Under the pieces are notes generated by a model, which saw only the letters and a list, made by a program, of their open reading frames with translations, ran no database searches and was not told the origin of the DNA. A stretch of 13,167 nucleotides of DNA, taken from NCBI GenBank assembly GCA_016839905.1, contig JAEOTJ010000174.1, positions 1-13,167 of the forward strand. Direction: 5' to 3'. The DNA is from Promethearchaeota archaeon. Its GTDB lineage: Archaea > Asgardarchaeota > Lokiarchaeia > Sigynarchaeales > SOKP01. Positions 1-7,797 of this stretch are shown here, in pieces (the stretch's first letter is position 1; each line of letters begins with the position of its first letter). A program made the translations under genes and the position numbers.

Positions 1-578
1 ATCCCGCCATTCTTGAATTTTGGAACTTTCAATAAGCCGATTAATTCGGCAATACTCGAAATTTTATTGTAAAGCGCGAATATTTTTGCATTGAAAAATG
101 GGAGGATACGACCCCGTTCTTCCACGCTAAGTTCGGGAAATGCCTCACTCGGCAGAATGATGCCGATAAAGACTTCAAGAGGGGGCTTGAGTGCCGTGTG
201 CGTGGATTTGTACACGGCCTTGAACGATTTTCTGAAGGCATTTCCTAAGGACACGTAAAAGTAATCTTGAAACCGTGTCGCAAGCGTACGAATCTCGGAT
301 GTACACGCTTTGATTACTTGCAACATCCGAATACTTGCCGTGCTTTTTCCTGGGAACTCCTGATCAATTTGGGTGAGATACGCTTTCAATTTTTCTGCTT
401 GTCCTGAAGTTAATAACGACATCGTACTCCCGCGGGATAACCCAAAAGAGAGTTGGAAGATAACTAAGAAAATAAATTGCATCATTCGCTCAATTGTTAT
501 TTTTAAGCCAGTTTCTTGAAGACACTTGAGAGCAATCTCGTAGCCCTCGTTATAATATTTAATAAATGCTTCAATCAT
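1..578 (-). CDS. Unrecognised protein, 3' part missing at left window edge
   Basis: The minus-strand frame is open from position 752 to the window edge, about 250 codons without a stop, so it is very likely coding. I chose the first ATG (578). A TTG at 623 is a possible earlier start, and the frame stays open back to a TAA at 753-755. No clear ribosome binding site supports any of these. From the ATG the product is largely helical, with a hydrophobic stretch (FIFLVIFQLSFGLS, about residues 33-46) followed by a basic, amphipathic region. I see no motif I can assign to a family. Base composition changes sharply within the frame: bases above about 480 are very AT-rich like the rest of the window, while 1-430 are much richer in G and C. 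This could mean acquired DNA, a fusion or a mobile-element gene. Function unknown; coding status fairly sure, start unsure. Confidence 0.55.
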   Translation of the reverse strand, partial: MIEAFIKYYNEGYEIALKCLQETGLKITIERMMQFIFLVIFQLSFGLSRGSTMSLLTSGQAEKLKAYLTQIDQEFPGKSTASIRMLQVIKACTSEIRTLATRFQDYFYVSLGNAFRKSFKAVYKSTHTALKPPLEVFIGIILPSEAFPELSVEERGRILPFFNAKIFALYNKISSIAELIGLLKVPKFKNGG

Positions 579-874
579 CTTTTCTTGTTGAGCATCGTTA
601 ATATAAGAAAGTTTTTTGGGCAATTTTATGATGATCTTGGTATAATTATTATTTAGATTTATATAAAATGAGTTATCATAAATAGAATTATTGTTTTCTC
701 GTATATCAAAATCTTTTATAACTATCTTAATATTATAATTGCTTAATTTAATTTATAATGAGGATAATTAGAATAAATTAATGCAAGTCCTAATTTTGAT
801 CGCCTTTTAATAAGAAAATAAAAAATAAGGCAAATTCTAACGAGGATCTAAAAAATAAGATAAAATTTTAAATA

Positions 875-1084
875 TTAAAAAGAATTAGATTCTATCGGGA
901 AAATCCCTAATATTTCTGAAAAAAAGAAAACTTTAATAAAATCTGAATCGCTATATCTCGAGTTTTTAGCCCTTTTAGACCTCCACATGCGAGAGATGAT
1001 TTCATTACAAAACTTTTTAAAAAATGCGAGAATATTATCATTAGAGAGAAGTGATTTAATTCCTAATCCACGAAGTGGAGGCAA
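875..1084 (-). pseudogene. Probable transposase N-terminal remnant (IS4-like), truncated
   Basis: A short minus-strand frame starting at TTG encodes about 69 residues. The segment FFKKFCNEI, then a basic stretch SKRAKNSR, then YSDSDFIKVFFFSEILGI, resembles the start of DDE transposases of the IS4 type, where a basic linker precedes a YSD-x2-FIKV-like helix. The frame ends at TAA soon after and no catalytic DDE part follows, so it would be a fragment. The opposite strand is also open (987-1190) but reads less like protein. Identification is by motif impression only. It may be a remnant of an insertion sequence or a chance reading frame. Confidence 0.35.
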
Positions 1085-1139
1085 TGATATTTTTTATATT
1101 GGCATACATAAATATTATCGCTTCTCTCTAATAAATATT
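1031..1139. repeat. Imperfect inverted repeat, 15-bp arms
   Basis: TTAGAGAGAAGTGAT at 1041-1055 is matched by ATCGCTTCTCTCTAA at 1117-1131. The arms are reverse complements with one G:T difference, and weaker pairing extends outward through AATATT on both sides. The 61-bp spacer contains a small hairpin, CCAC-GAA-GTGG. It overlaps the start of the transposase-like remnant, so it could be an insertion-sequence end, a MITE-like relic or simply a cruciform/hairpin. Confidence 0.5.
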
Positions 1140-1373
1140 GCGGTTAATAGCCAAAACTATGAAAGAGAAAAATTGGATATTTTAAATTAAAGGATAGGAT
1201 GTAAATTTAAATAAAATAAGTTACAGATCAAGGGGATTTAGAGTTTAAAATCCTTTGCTACTGTTCTTATTTGTTATTAATTGAATAAAAAGAAGTTATT
1301 TTAACTCTGAAATCCATCTAATTTAAGGTTTTCTACTTTTATCTTGTCTGAATCTCCCAAAATTATATTAAAA

Positions 1374-1811
1374 TCAATCCTTCTTGAAGGGACCTAATTT
1401 TTTTATTTTATTTGTAAAATCAGTAATTACCTCAGAAAACCTCTTTCCCTCAGAGGCGCTAACCCATTCCAGCCTAACTCTACTTTCATCTATCCCTAAC
1501 TGTTTAATCAATATTTCATGTAATCTGGCAAATCTTTCTTTAGTATATTCATTACCTGATATATAATGACAATCTCCGATATGACATCCCGTAATCAAGA
1601 CACCATCCGCGCCATCTTTTAAAGCTTTTAATACAAACGAGGGATCAACCCTTCCAGAACACATGACTCTAATTACTCTAATATTGGGAGGATATTGAAA
1701 TCGAGAAACCCCCGCAAGATCCGCTCCTGCATAGCTACACCAGTTGCAACAGAACGTAAGAATTTGGGGAGCCCATTCTTCCGTTTCTATGTTACTTTTA
1801 ATTTTAGACAT
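1374..1811 (-). CDS. mvhD: MvhD-family [2Fe-2S] electron-transfer subunit (Cys form)
   Basis: A 145-residue protein of the MvhD / Hdr delta-subunit family. In the family this subunit carries a [2Fe-2S] cluster and passes electrons to HdrA from a hydrogenase, formate dehydrogenase or other donor. Family hallmarks are visible: [18 protein letters not shown] (Cys 21, 22 and 25), CSGRVDP (Cys 51) and [11 protein letters not shown] (Cys 76 and 81). The ATG directly follows the TAA of the tandem hdrA with no gap, and a strong GGAGGAGG lies 5-12 bases upstream, so the start is secure. It is the last gene of the cluster and ends with TGA. It is the all-Cys counterpart of vhuD at 7783-8220: Cys25 and Cys76 correspond to the two Sec residues there. 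No transmembrane segment, so cytosolic. Partner assignment to the adjacent HdrA is inferred from gene order. Confidence 0.93.
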   Translation of the reverse strand: MSKIKSNIETEEWAPQILTFCCNWCSYAGADLAGVSRFQYPPNIRVIRVMCSGRVDPSFVLKALKDGADGVLITGCHIGDCHYISGNEYTKERFARLHEILIKQLGIDESRVRLEWVSASEGKRFSEVITDFTNKIKKLGPFKKD

Positions 1812-4800
1812 TTATTCCTCCTCCACACATGTTTTTTCAGTTAGATATGCTTCAATCATAGCACCAATTTGGTCAAAATCATAATGTTTAACAGCTATAG
1901 CGCCTACTGGACAAGTTACTGCACATGTCCCACATCCCTTACACAATGCAGAATTAACGGAAGACTTTTTCACTAAAATTTCGATGTCTTCGAATTCTTT
2001 TTTAATTTCAGTGAGTTCTATTGCCTTATATGGGCAAACCTCTTCACACTTCCCACAGCCAATGCATTTATCAGTATTGACCTCTGCTACAAGCCCAGAA
2101 GTTGTTATTTCTCCTGCACTTAAGAATCTACTTGCTCTCCCAGCAGCACCATTAGCTTGAGCTATTGAGTCCTGTATATTTTTTGGCCATTGAGCGCAAC
2201 CACATAAGAAAACTCCATCTGTAGCAAAATCTAATGGTCGTAATTTAACATGAGCTTCTAAAAAGAATCCGGTCCTATCTAAAGGCACCTTGAGCATCAT
2301 TGCTAATTCTTTTAAATTATCTGCGGGAATCATTGGGGTGGCTAAGATTACTAAATCGGTGTCGAAATCTATTGAATCTTGTAGATTAGTATCAAACACC
2401 TTAATAGCCATTTTTTTTCCGGATTTAGAAACCTTTGGTAAATTATCCAAATCATATCTCAAGAAAATTGCATCTTTTCTACGATTACGATAATATTCTT
2501 CAAATTCTTTTTTAGCCATTTGAAAATCTCTATATACAACTACAATTTCTAAGTTAGGATTCAGTTCTTTTAGAATACCTATGTTTTTAATTGAGGTTCC
2601 ACAGCAAACATTTGAGCAATATGTAATTCCTTCCTTAAGTCTTGCGCCAGCACATAAAATGAATGTTACTCTTTTAATCTTATCTAGCCAAGTTTTACCA
2701 GAATCTTTTAATTTTTGTTCCAATTCTAGTTGAGTCATAACATTTGGAACCCCATATTGGTGGAGGCCTTTAGGTTTTAATTCTTGTGCACCTGTAGCAA
2801 CTATAATGGTACCAATTTTTAACTCATGATTAGCATTTTTTGCATCAGTTATAGAAACATCATAATTACCAATATATCCTCTTATATCCTTTATTTTAGA
2901 TTGTAAGAAAACCTTAATTTTATTATGTTTTTCAACTTTTTCTTTTGTTAATTTTAAAATTTCAGAAGCATCCTTTTGTATCGGGTATAAGATGTTTAGA
3001 TTATTTAAATTTCCGCCGAGAATTTTTTCTTTTTCTATTAAATAGGTTTGAAAGCCTTGATCACCTAAAGATAATGCTGCTGTCATACCAGAGATCCCTC
3101 CTCCAATAACAAGTGCTGTTGGTGTTATTTTTAATTTATCTTCGGGTTGTGGTTTTAATAATCTTGATTTAGCAACAGCCATTCTTAGTAAATCTTTTGA
3201 TTTTTCGGTGGCTGCTTCCTTTTCTGTCATATGTACCCATGAACATTGATCACGAATATTTACCATTTCAAATAGATATTTATTCATTCCTGCCTCTTGG
3301 CAAGTTTCTTGGAATAATGCTTCATGAGTTCGAGGAGTACAGGAGGCTACAATAAATCTATTTAAATTATGCTCCGCTATTACTTCTCGTATTCTTGCTT
3401 GTGAATCAGAACTACAGGAATAAAGATTATCTTCACAATGAACTACATTTGGTAATGATTTGATGTAATCTCGAACCGCAAGAACATCAACATATTTCCC
3501 AATATTAATACCACACCAACAGATAAGCACACCAATTCTAGGTTCATCATCGATTTTTACGATTTTTTCGGGGATATCAAATACTTTCTCTTTAACTTGT
3601 GTGTATTTGACGTCACTCAGTAATGAGGCAACTTGAGATGCTACACCACTAGCATCAGAGACAGTTTCTGGAATGTCCATTGGACCTTGACAAAAACCGC
3701 ATAGAAAAATACCCTCCTTGGAGGATAATGATTTATTAAAATATGACTTTTCTTGAAAGAAATCGTAATGGTCTAAATCAATCCCTAAAATTCCCGCCAA
3801 TTCTTTTTGACCTGAGGGAGGAACTAAAGGGGTAGCCAATACCACTAAATTAACTCTGAAATCTTCAAACTTTCCCGTTTTTAAATCTTCATAATGAATT
3901 AACAAATCTTTTGTTTCAGGGTCTTCTTCAATCGTACTAATCTTAGTTTGAAAATATTTTACTCCATACTCATCTTGGGCTCTTTGAGTGAATTCATAGA
4001 AATTTTTACCGTAGGCTCTAATATCATGTCGGAATACAAAACATTTTGAATTTTCTGAGTGTTCTTTTGTGATGATTGCCTCCTTAGCCGTATACATGCA
4101 ACACACGCTTGAGCAATATGGGACATTTTCATGTAAATCTCTTGAACCAGCACATTGAACAAAAGCAATATTTTCAGGTTCTTCTTCATCACTTAATCGT
4201 TTAACATGACCTTCGAATGGACCAGAAGCACATAATATCCTTTCATATTCAAGGGCAGAAACTACATTTTTATGACGATACCCCCATCGAGAAGATAATT
4301 TTTCCGCGGGCATTTCGAAACCAGTTGCTACGACAACAGCTCCAACATTTATTACTATTTCTTGATCTTTTTGTTCAAAATCAATTGCTTCTGCTTTGCA
4401 TACTTTTTCACAAACACCACATACTCCCTTAGTCAATTTCAAGCACATTTCCGAATCAATTAAGTAAATTGGAGGAACTGCTTGGGGAAAAGGAATATAA
4501 ACTGATTTACGCTTTCCTATATTCATTTCAAAAGGATTGGGAGCTAAAATTTTTGGGCATTTTGCAGCACAATCTCCACATCCTTTACATTTTGATTCAT
4601 CAATATACCGAGCCTTCTTAAGAACAGTAGCTTTAAAGTTTCCGGGTTTTCCAGTAATCTTTTTAACTTCATGATAAGTCATTAATTTGATATTTGGATT
4701 TCTAAAAACCTCCACCATTTTTGGAGCAAGAATGCAAAGTGCACAATCATTAGTGGGAAAGGTTTTATCTAATTGGGACATCCTTCCGCCTATAGAGGGC

Positions 4801-4901
4801 GTTTTTTCTACTAAATAAACCTTAAACCCTAATTCTGTTAAATCTAAAGAAGTTTGAATTCCCGCTATACCTCCTCCAATAACTAAAACAGATCCTTCCA
4901 T
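1812..4901 (-). CDS. hdrA: Tandem HdrA: two HdrA flavoprotein modules fused (1029 aa)
   Basis: HdrA is the FAD and Fe-S subunit of heterodisulfide reductase and the site of electron bifurcation. Module 1 (about residues 1-430) opens directly with an FAD motif (VLVIGGGIAG, 5-14). It then has NDCALC (Cys 53/56), a ferredoxin-type cluster site (Cys 105, 108, 111, 115), a second Cys set (153, 161, 164, 168) and YCSSVCC (263-268). Module 2 (about 453-1029) starts with the HdrA N-terminal domain (CWCG at 461-464, Cys 496, ASCTPRTHE with Cys 521). It has a second FAD motif (LVIGGGISG, near 597-605), lacks the inserted ferredoxin domain, and ends in two [4Fe-4S] sites (Cys 946-956 and 987-997). Usual HdrA is about 650 residues, so this is roughly double. 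The layout recalls a QmoA-like unit fused to a full HdrA. The ATG overlaps the upstream TAA by one base (TAATG), with GAGGT 9 bases upstream. Cytosolic, no membrane segment. Confidence 0.93.
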   Translation of the reverse strand: MEGSVLVIGGGIAGIQTSLDLTELGFKVYLVEKTPSIGGRMSQLDKTFPTNDCALCILAPKMVEVFRNPNIKLMTYHEVKKITGKPGNFKATVLKKARYIDESKCKGCGDCAAKCPKILAPNPFEMNIGKRKSVYIPFPQAVPPIYLIDSEMCLKLTKGVCGVCEKVCKAEAIDFEQKDQEIVINVGAVVVATGFEMPAEKLSSRWGYRHKNVVSALEYERILCASGPFEGHVKRLSDEEEPENIAFVQCAGSRDLHENVPYCSSVCCMYTAKEAIITKEHSENSKCFVFRHDIRAYGKNFYEFTQRAQDEYGVKYFQTKISTIEEDPETKDLLIHYEDLKTGKFEDFRVNLVVLATPLVPPSGQKELAGILGIDLDHYDFFQEKSYFNKSLSSKEGIFLCGFCQGPMDIPETVSDASGVASQVASLLSDVKYTQVKEKVFDIPEKIVKIDDEPRIGVLICWCGINIGKYVDVLAVRDYIKSLPNVVHCEDNLYSCSSDSQARIREVIAEHNLNRFIVASCTPRTHEALFQETCQEAGMNKYLFEMVNIRDQCSWVHMTEKEAATEKSKDLLRMAVAKSRLLKPQPEDKLKITPTALVIGGGISGMTAALSLGDQGFQTYLIEKEKILGGNLNNLNILYPIQKDASEILKLTKEKVEKHNKIKVFLQSKIKDIRGYIGNYDVSITDAKNANHELKIGTIIVATGAQELKPKGLHQYGVPNVMTQLELEQKLKDSGKTWLDKIKRVTFILCAGARLKEGITYCSNVCCGTSIKNIGILKELNPNLEIVVVYRDFQMAKKEFEEYYRNRRKDAIFLRYDLDNLPKVSKSGKKMAIKVFDTNLQDSIDFDTDLVILATPMIPADNLKELAMMLKVPLDRTGFFLEAHVKLRPLDFATDGVFLCGCAQWPKNIQDSIAQANGAAGRASRFLSAGEITTSGLVAEVNTDKCIGCGKCEEVCPYKAIELTEIKKEFEDIEILVKKSSVNSALCKGCGTCAVTCPVGAIAVKHYDFDQIGAMIEAYLTEKTCVEEE

Positions 4902-6166
4902 TAGGATTCAACCTCTTCATTTTCATTTATTTCTATTAAATCTACTAAAAATTCAGAAAAATCCAATATTTCTATTGAGGAGATATCTTCATAATCATTT
5001 TGCAAACAAGATAAATGCATTTTACATTTTGGACAAGAAATTATCATTTTTGTTCCTACATCTTTCGCTTCTAAAAGGCGCTTATATCTCAATGCCTTGG
5101 AACGGTCATTGCAATTCATCCAAGAACTTACACCACAACATAATGAATCTTTCTTATTATGAGCCATTTCTTTGAACTCATATCCTATCTGTTTTAAGTG
5201 ATTAAAAATTTCTCGCACATCTTCAATTATATTACTATCTTTAGGTAGAAATGTGCTTAATCTACAAGGATCATGATATGTAAATTGAGTTTTTTTACCC
5301 GAATCGTCTGGATTTTTAAACGTGATTATATTTTTTTTCCAATTTTCATGGATATACTCAATTATATGTTTAACAGTAATTTTTTCAGTAAAATCTTCAA
5401 ATAATTTAGGATATTCTACTTTTAATGTCCGGTAGCATTCAGCACATGCGGTTACAATCTTAGATATTCCTGCCTCCTCAAATCTCTTCTTATTTTTTTT
5501 GGCTAAATTGATAAACTCTTCTAATTTACCTTGACCCCAATATAAATCATGACCACAACAAATTTCATCATCAAGAACAACTATCGGTTCATTTTCGATT
5601 TGAGAGAGTATTTTTAAAGTGCTTTCTGCAATAGAATCAGAATTTTGAAATTCAAAATTAAAAAAAGGCAAACATCCAACATAGTATAAAATATTTCCCT
5701 GAGTAGAAATTTCACATCCTCCTGGCACCCAATCAAGACTCCTCTTAGGGCTTGAATCTGATTGACTCATTAATTCGGATATCGTGGTATATATACCTTT
5801 ATGTGCTAAATAATCATCAGGGTTGTGATTTTCAATATGTCTCATTTTATATTTTGCATTTCGCACGAGATCCGCAAAATTAATATCCTCTGGACAATTT
5901 TGAAGACAACTATTACACATCAAGCAATCCCACAACACTTTACTCTTAATTATTTTATCTTCAAATCCTTCTAAAATTGTTTGAACAATCCTACTAGGGG
6001 AAAATTTTTGAACCTTACTAAGTTGACATACTCCTGAACAGCGAGCACATTGATAACATTTTTTTAAAAGATTTCTTAAATTAGGTTCATAGATTTTTTT
6101 TAAATCGTTATCCTCAATGGATAGTTTAGATTTTTTATCATTATTTGTTTCTGTTATTATCCTCAC
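4901..6166 (-). CDS. HdrC-HdrB fusion (HdrD-like heterodisulfide reductase catalytic subunit)
   Basis: A 421-residue protein joining HdrC and HdrB, as in HdrD-type proteins. The N-terminal part has two [4Fe-4S] motifs: Cys 37, 40, 43, 47 and Cys 81, 84, 87, 91 (the last followed by Pro). The C-terminal part has two CCG domains: Cys 165, Cys 213-214 and CAEC (251/254); then Cys 311, Cys 353-354 and CPKC (388/391). In HdrB these domains hold the non-cubane clusters that cleave a disulfide such as CoM-S-S-CoB; the substrate in a non-methanogen is unknown. Both CCG domains are complete, so the enzyme should be active. The start is GTG, overlapping the TGA of the FrhB-like gene as GTGA, which implies coupled translation. 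No other start lies near and no strong Shine-Dalgarno is visible. No transmembrane helices, so a soluble Hdr complex is favoured over membrane HdrDE. Confidence 0.9.
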   Translation of the reverse strand: MRIITETNNDKKSKLSIEDNDLKKIYEPNLRNLLKKCYQCARCSGVCQLSKVQKFSPSRIVQTILEGFEDKIIKSKVLWDCLMCNSCLQNCPEDINFADLVRNAKYKMRHIENHNPDDYLAHKGIYTTISELMSQSDSSPKRSLDWVPGGCEISTQGNILYYVGCLPFFNFEFQNSDSIAESTLKILSQIENEPIVVLDDEICCGHDLYWGQGKLEEFINLAKKNKKRFEEAGISKIVTACAECYRTLKVEYPKLFEDFTEKITVKHIIEYIHENWKKNIITFKNPDDSGKKTQFTYHDPCRLSTFLPKDSNIIEDVREIFNHLKQIGYEFKEMAHNKKDSLCCGVSSWMNCNDRSKALRYKRLLEAKDVGTKMIISCPKCKMHLSCLQNDYEDISSIEILDFSEFLVDLIEINENEEVES

Positions 6167-7674
6167 TTCTCTGAATTTACTTTATCTTTATTCAATTCTA
6201 TTGGTTTGCATTTATTTCTTTTAATACCCCCTATTTTTTCTACTAAGAATTGACCAGGTTTTACATCTTTGAGGTTTTTTGATTCAATTAATTTTGCCTT
6301 AATTGCATCGTTATATAATTTATCTGCTTCTACACTACGTGTTATTACGGAAGACCATCCATCTCCAGACCCTATAGATCCTACGGAAATATCAGCATAA
6401 TCAGAAGTCAGATCTTCGCAGAAATGACAGTTATGACGAGCATATTTCTGAACATCTTTGAGGGGAACCGTTTCAACTTCTCCCGATTTTAAATTAATAA
6501 TAAACTTCCCTCCACCGATATTCATCTTAGTTACATCGTGAAGATCTTTATCAAACTGTTCTTTTAATAAATTTATAATCCCTTCATAAGGGAATGATTC
6601 CATGCAGAATAATCCTATTTTATATTTAATATTTTTAAAGAATGGTAAACCACTTGGATATAATAATGATTTACCCAGTGCTTTCATCATACATGGGACT
6701 CCAACTAAAGCAATTCTTTCATACTTTTTACATTGATCTATAATAGTTAATGAAGGTGAATTTGCGTATTTGGTCCCTCCTGTCTTGTATAGGTCATCTA
6801 CATTATCAACAATCACTGGTTCTGGCCTCCAAAAGTTTTCTGAATGTTGTACAGCAACAATAGCATCTACCAATTTTTTATCAAGTAAATATTTTAATAA
6901 TGTTGTTACTATACCCCCATCTTGGCGTACCTTTTTAATTTCATCTTTTGTTGTGGAACCTGAATACATGTTAAAGTAGGCGCCAACTTTATCAGACCAC
7001 TTTAGGGAATCATCTAATTTTTTAATACTTTCATTTGCGCGGTCAATGGAAAACGATCGTGGACACACGCTATAACAGAGACCACATTTCATGCAAATAT
7101 CACCGTCTATGTTAAGAGTATCTGCAGTTACAGTTATGGCATCTACAGGACATATTGAAGAACACCAACCACACTGGCAGCATACTCCTGCATCTCTAAC
7201 GATTGAAACGGGTTCAAAATAATTTTCAATAAAATCGCCAGGTAATTCTCTAACCCGATATCGATAAAAATATTCTTTTACTTCAACTTCTTTCTCCTCC
7301 CCTTTAATTTTCCTTTTAACCTTTTTCGTTTTTATCTCTATAAGCTCTTCGATAAATCCTTGTTCCTTTAGGTAAATTACATCGCGTATAACATTTTCAG
7401 GGGGAAGATCTTCTAAATATTTAGTAATTTCCTCAAGAAATAGTGGTTTTTGACCTTTTAACCTTTCCAATACAATTTTTCGACCTGTTTCAGCATCAAC
7501 CATAGCATCTAAAATATCCAGAAATTCTTGTTCGGAGTATTTTCCTAACTTCAGAATTTCATCCTTTGCTTCAAAAAAAGCCCTAATTTGAAAATTATCA
7601 GCAGCTATGTAAGTTGCTTTCATTAAATCTTCTAATGAAGCATTTCCAAAATTTTTTCTATTTACTTGAACCAT
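6163..7674 (-). CDS. FrhB-like F420-linked Fe-S flavoprotein with N-terminal extension
   Basis: A 503-residue member of the FrhB/FdhB (coenzyme F420 hydrogenase/dehydrogenase beta) family, whose members use FAD and Fe-S clusters to move electrons to or from F420. Residues about 50-150 form an extension reading like a winged-helix fold and ending in a highly charged linker (KTKKVKRKIKGEEKEVEVKE). Next are two ferredoxin motifs (Cys 165, 168, 171, 175 and Cys 194, 197, 200, 204). The FrhB core follows: QDGGIVTTLL near 231, VGVPCMMKAL, and HNCHFCEDLTSDYADISVGS before GDGWSSVITR. The ATG follows GATGGAAAA. The gene lies 108 bases after vhuD and overlaps the HdrC-HdrB fusion by four bases, so it probably belongs to the same Hdr complex as an electron entry or exit point. 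F420 use is inferred from the family. It ends in TGA. Confidence 0.88.
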   Translation of the reverse strand: MVQVNRKNFGNASLEDLMKATYIAADNFQIRAFFEAKDEILKLGKYSEQEFLDILDAMVDAETGRKIVLERLKGQKPLFLEEITKYLEDLPPENVIRDVIYLKEQGFIEELIEIKTKKVKRKIKGEEKEVEVKEYFYRYRVRELPGDFIENYFEPVSIVRDAGVCCQCGWCSSICPVDAITVTADTLNIDGDICMKCGLCYSVCPRSFSIDRANESIKKLDDSLKWSDKVGAYFNMYSGSTTKDEIKKVRQDGGIVTTLLKYLLDKKLVDAIVAVQHSENFWRPEPVIVDNVDDLYKTGGTKYANSPSLTIIDQCKKYERIALVGVPCMMKALGKSLLYPSGLPFFKNIKYKIGLFCMESFPYEGIINLLKEQFDKDLHDVTKMNIGGGKFIINLKSGEVETVPLKDVQKYARHNCHFCEDLTSDYADISVGSIGSGDGWSSVITRSVEADKLYNDAIKAKLIESKNLKDVKPGQFLVEKIGGIKRNKCKPIELNKDKVNSEK

Positions 7675-7700
7675 TTTTCCATCATTTTCTTTTATACTAA

Positions 7701-7722
7701 TATTAAAAAAATATAAAATTTT
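7701..7722 (-). promoter_or_regulatory. TATA-like box and U-tract between vhuD and the FrhB-like gene
   Basis: On the minus strand, TTTTATAT (7718-7711) lies about 40 bases before the FrhB-like ATG, the spacing expected of an archaeal TATA box with a short leader. It runs straight into a seven-T tract (7711-7705), which could equally be a terminator for the hdrA-vhuD transcript. The two readings are compatible: the Sec pair may end here while the next operon starts here. In such AT-rich DNA both are weak predictions. Confidence 0.3.
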
Positions 7723-7729
7723 TTTTTAA

Positions 7730-7797
7730 ACCCCTTCCTCTGCAAGGCAAGTCATCTTGTAACTATAATTTTTTTACAAGATTCATCCAATCGGGGT
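7730..7797 (-). promoter_or_regulatory. SECIS element (eukaryote/Lokiarchaeota-like), for the upstream UGA codons
   Basis: On the minus strand, AUGA (7786-7783) is followed by a perfect 9-bp stem: AUCUUGUAA (7782-7774) with UUACAAGAU (7762-7754), closing an 11-base loop AAAAAUUAUAG (7773-7763). The 3' side continues with GAC (7753-7751). G7784 and A7783 can therefore face A7752 and G7753 as the tandem G.A pairs of a SECIS kink-turn. Unpaired A residues start 10 bases after the AUGA, near the spacing of the apical AA in eukaryotic SECIS. An outer stem ACCCC (7797-7793) with GGGGU (7734-7730) may close the element; the segment between it and the core pairs poorly. SECIS elements of this kind are established for Lokiarchaeota. 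The position at the end of a two-gene Sec operon strongly supports the call. Folding was done by eye. Confidence 0.82.

Larger units (their letters stand above)
579..1373. other. Mostly non-coding AT-rich stretch
   Basis: This stretch separates the left-edge gene from the end of mvhD. Its left part (579-752) is still open in the frame of the left-edge gene, reading as an Asn-rich segment that may or may not be translated. It then holds a likely transposase remnant (875-1084) and an imperfect inverted repeat (1031-1139). Positions 1190-1373, downstream of mvhD, have a weak inverted pair (GGATTT near 1230 and AAATCC near 1250) and a T-rich run on the minus strand near 1283-1296 that could serve as the mvhD operon terminator. 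I see no RNA gene. Confidence 0.4.

Noticed and set aside
987..1190. Plus-strand frame of 67 codons
   Set aside because: It overlaps the transposase-like remnant and the inverted repeat, lacks a ribosome binding site and reads as random AT-rich translation.
1190..1373. SECIS downstream of mvhD
   Set aside because: mvhD has Cys at all positions and no AUGA-stem-GA arrangement was seen after its stop.
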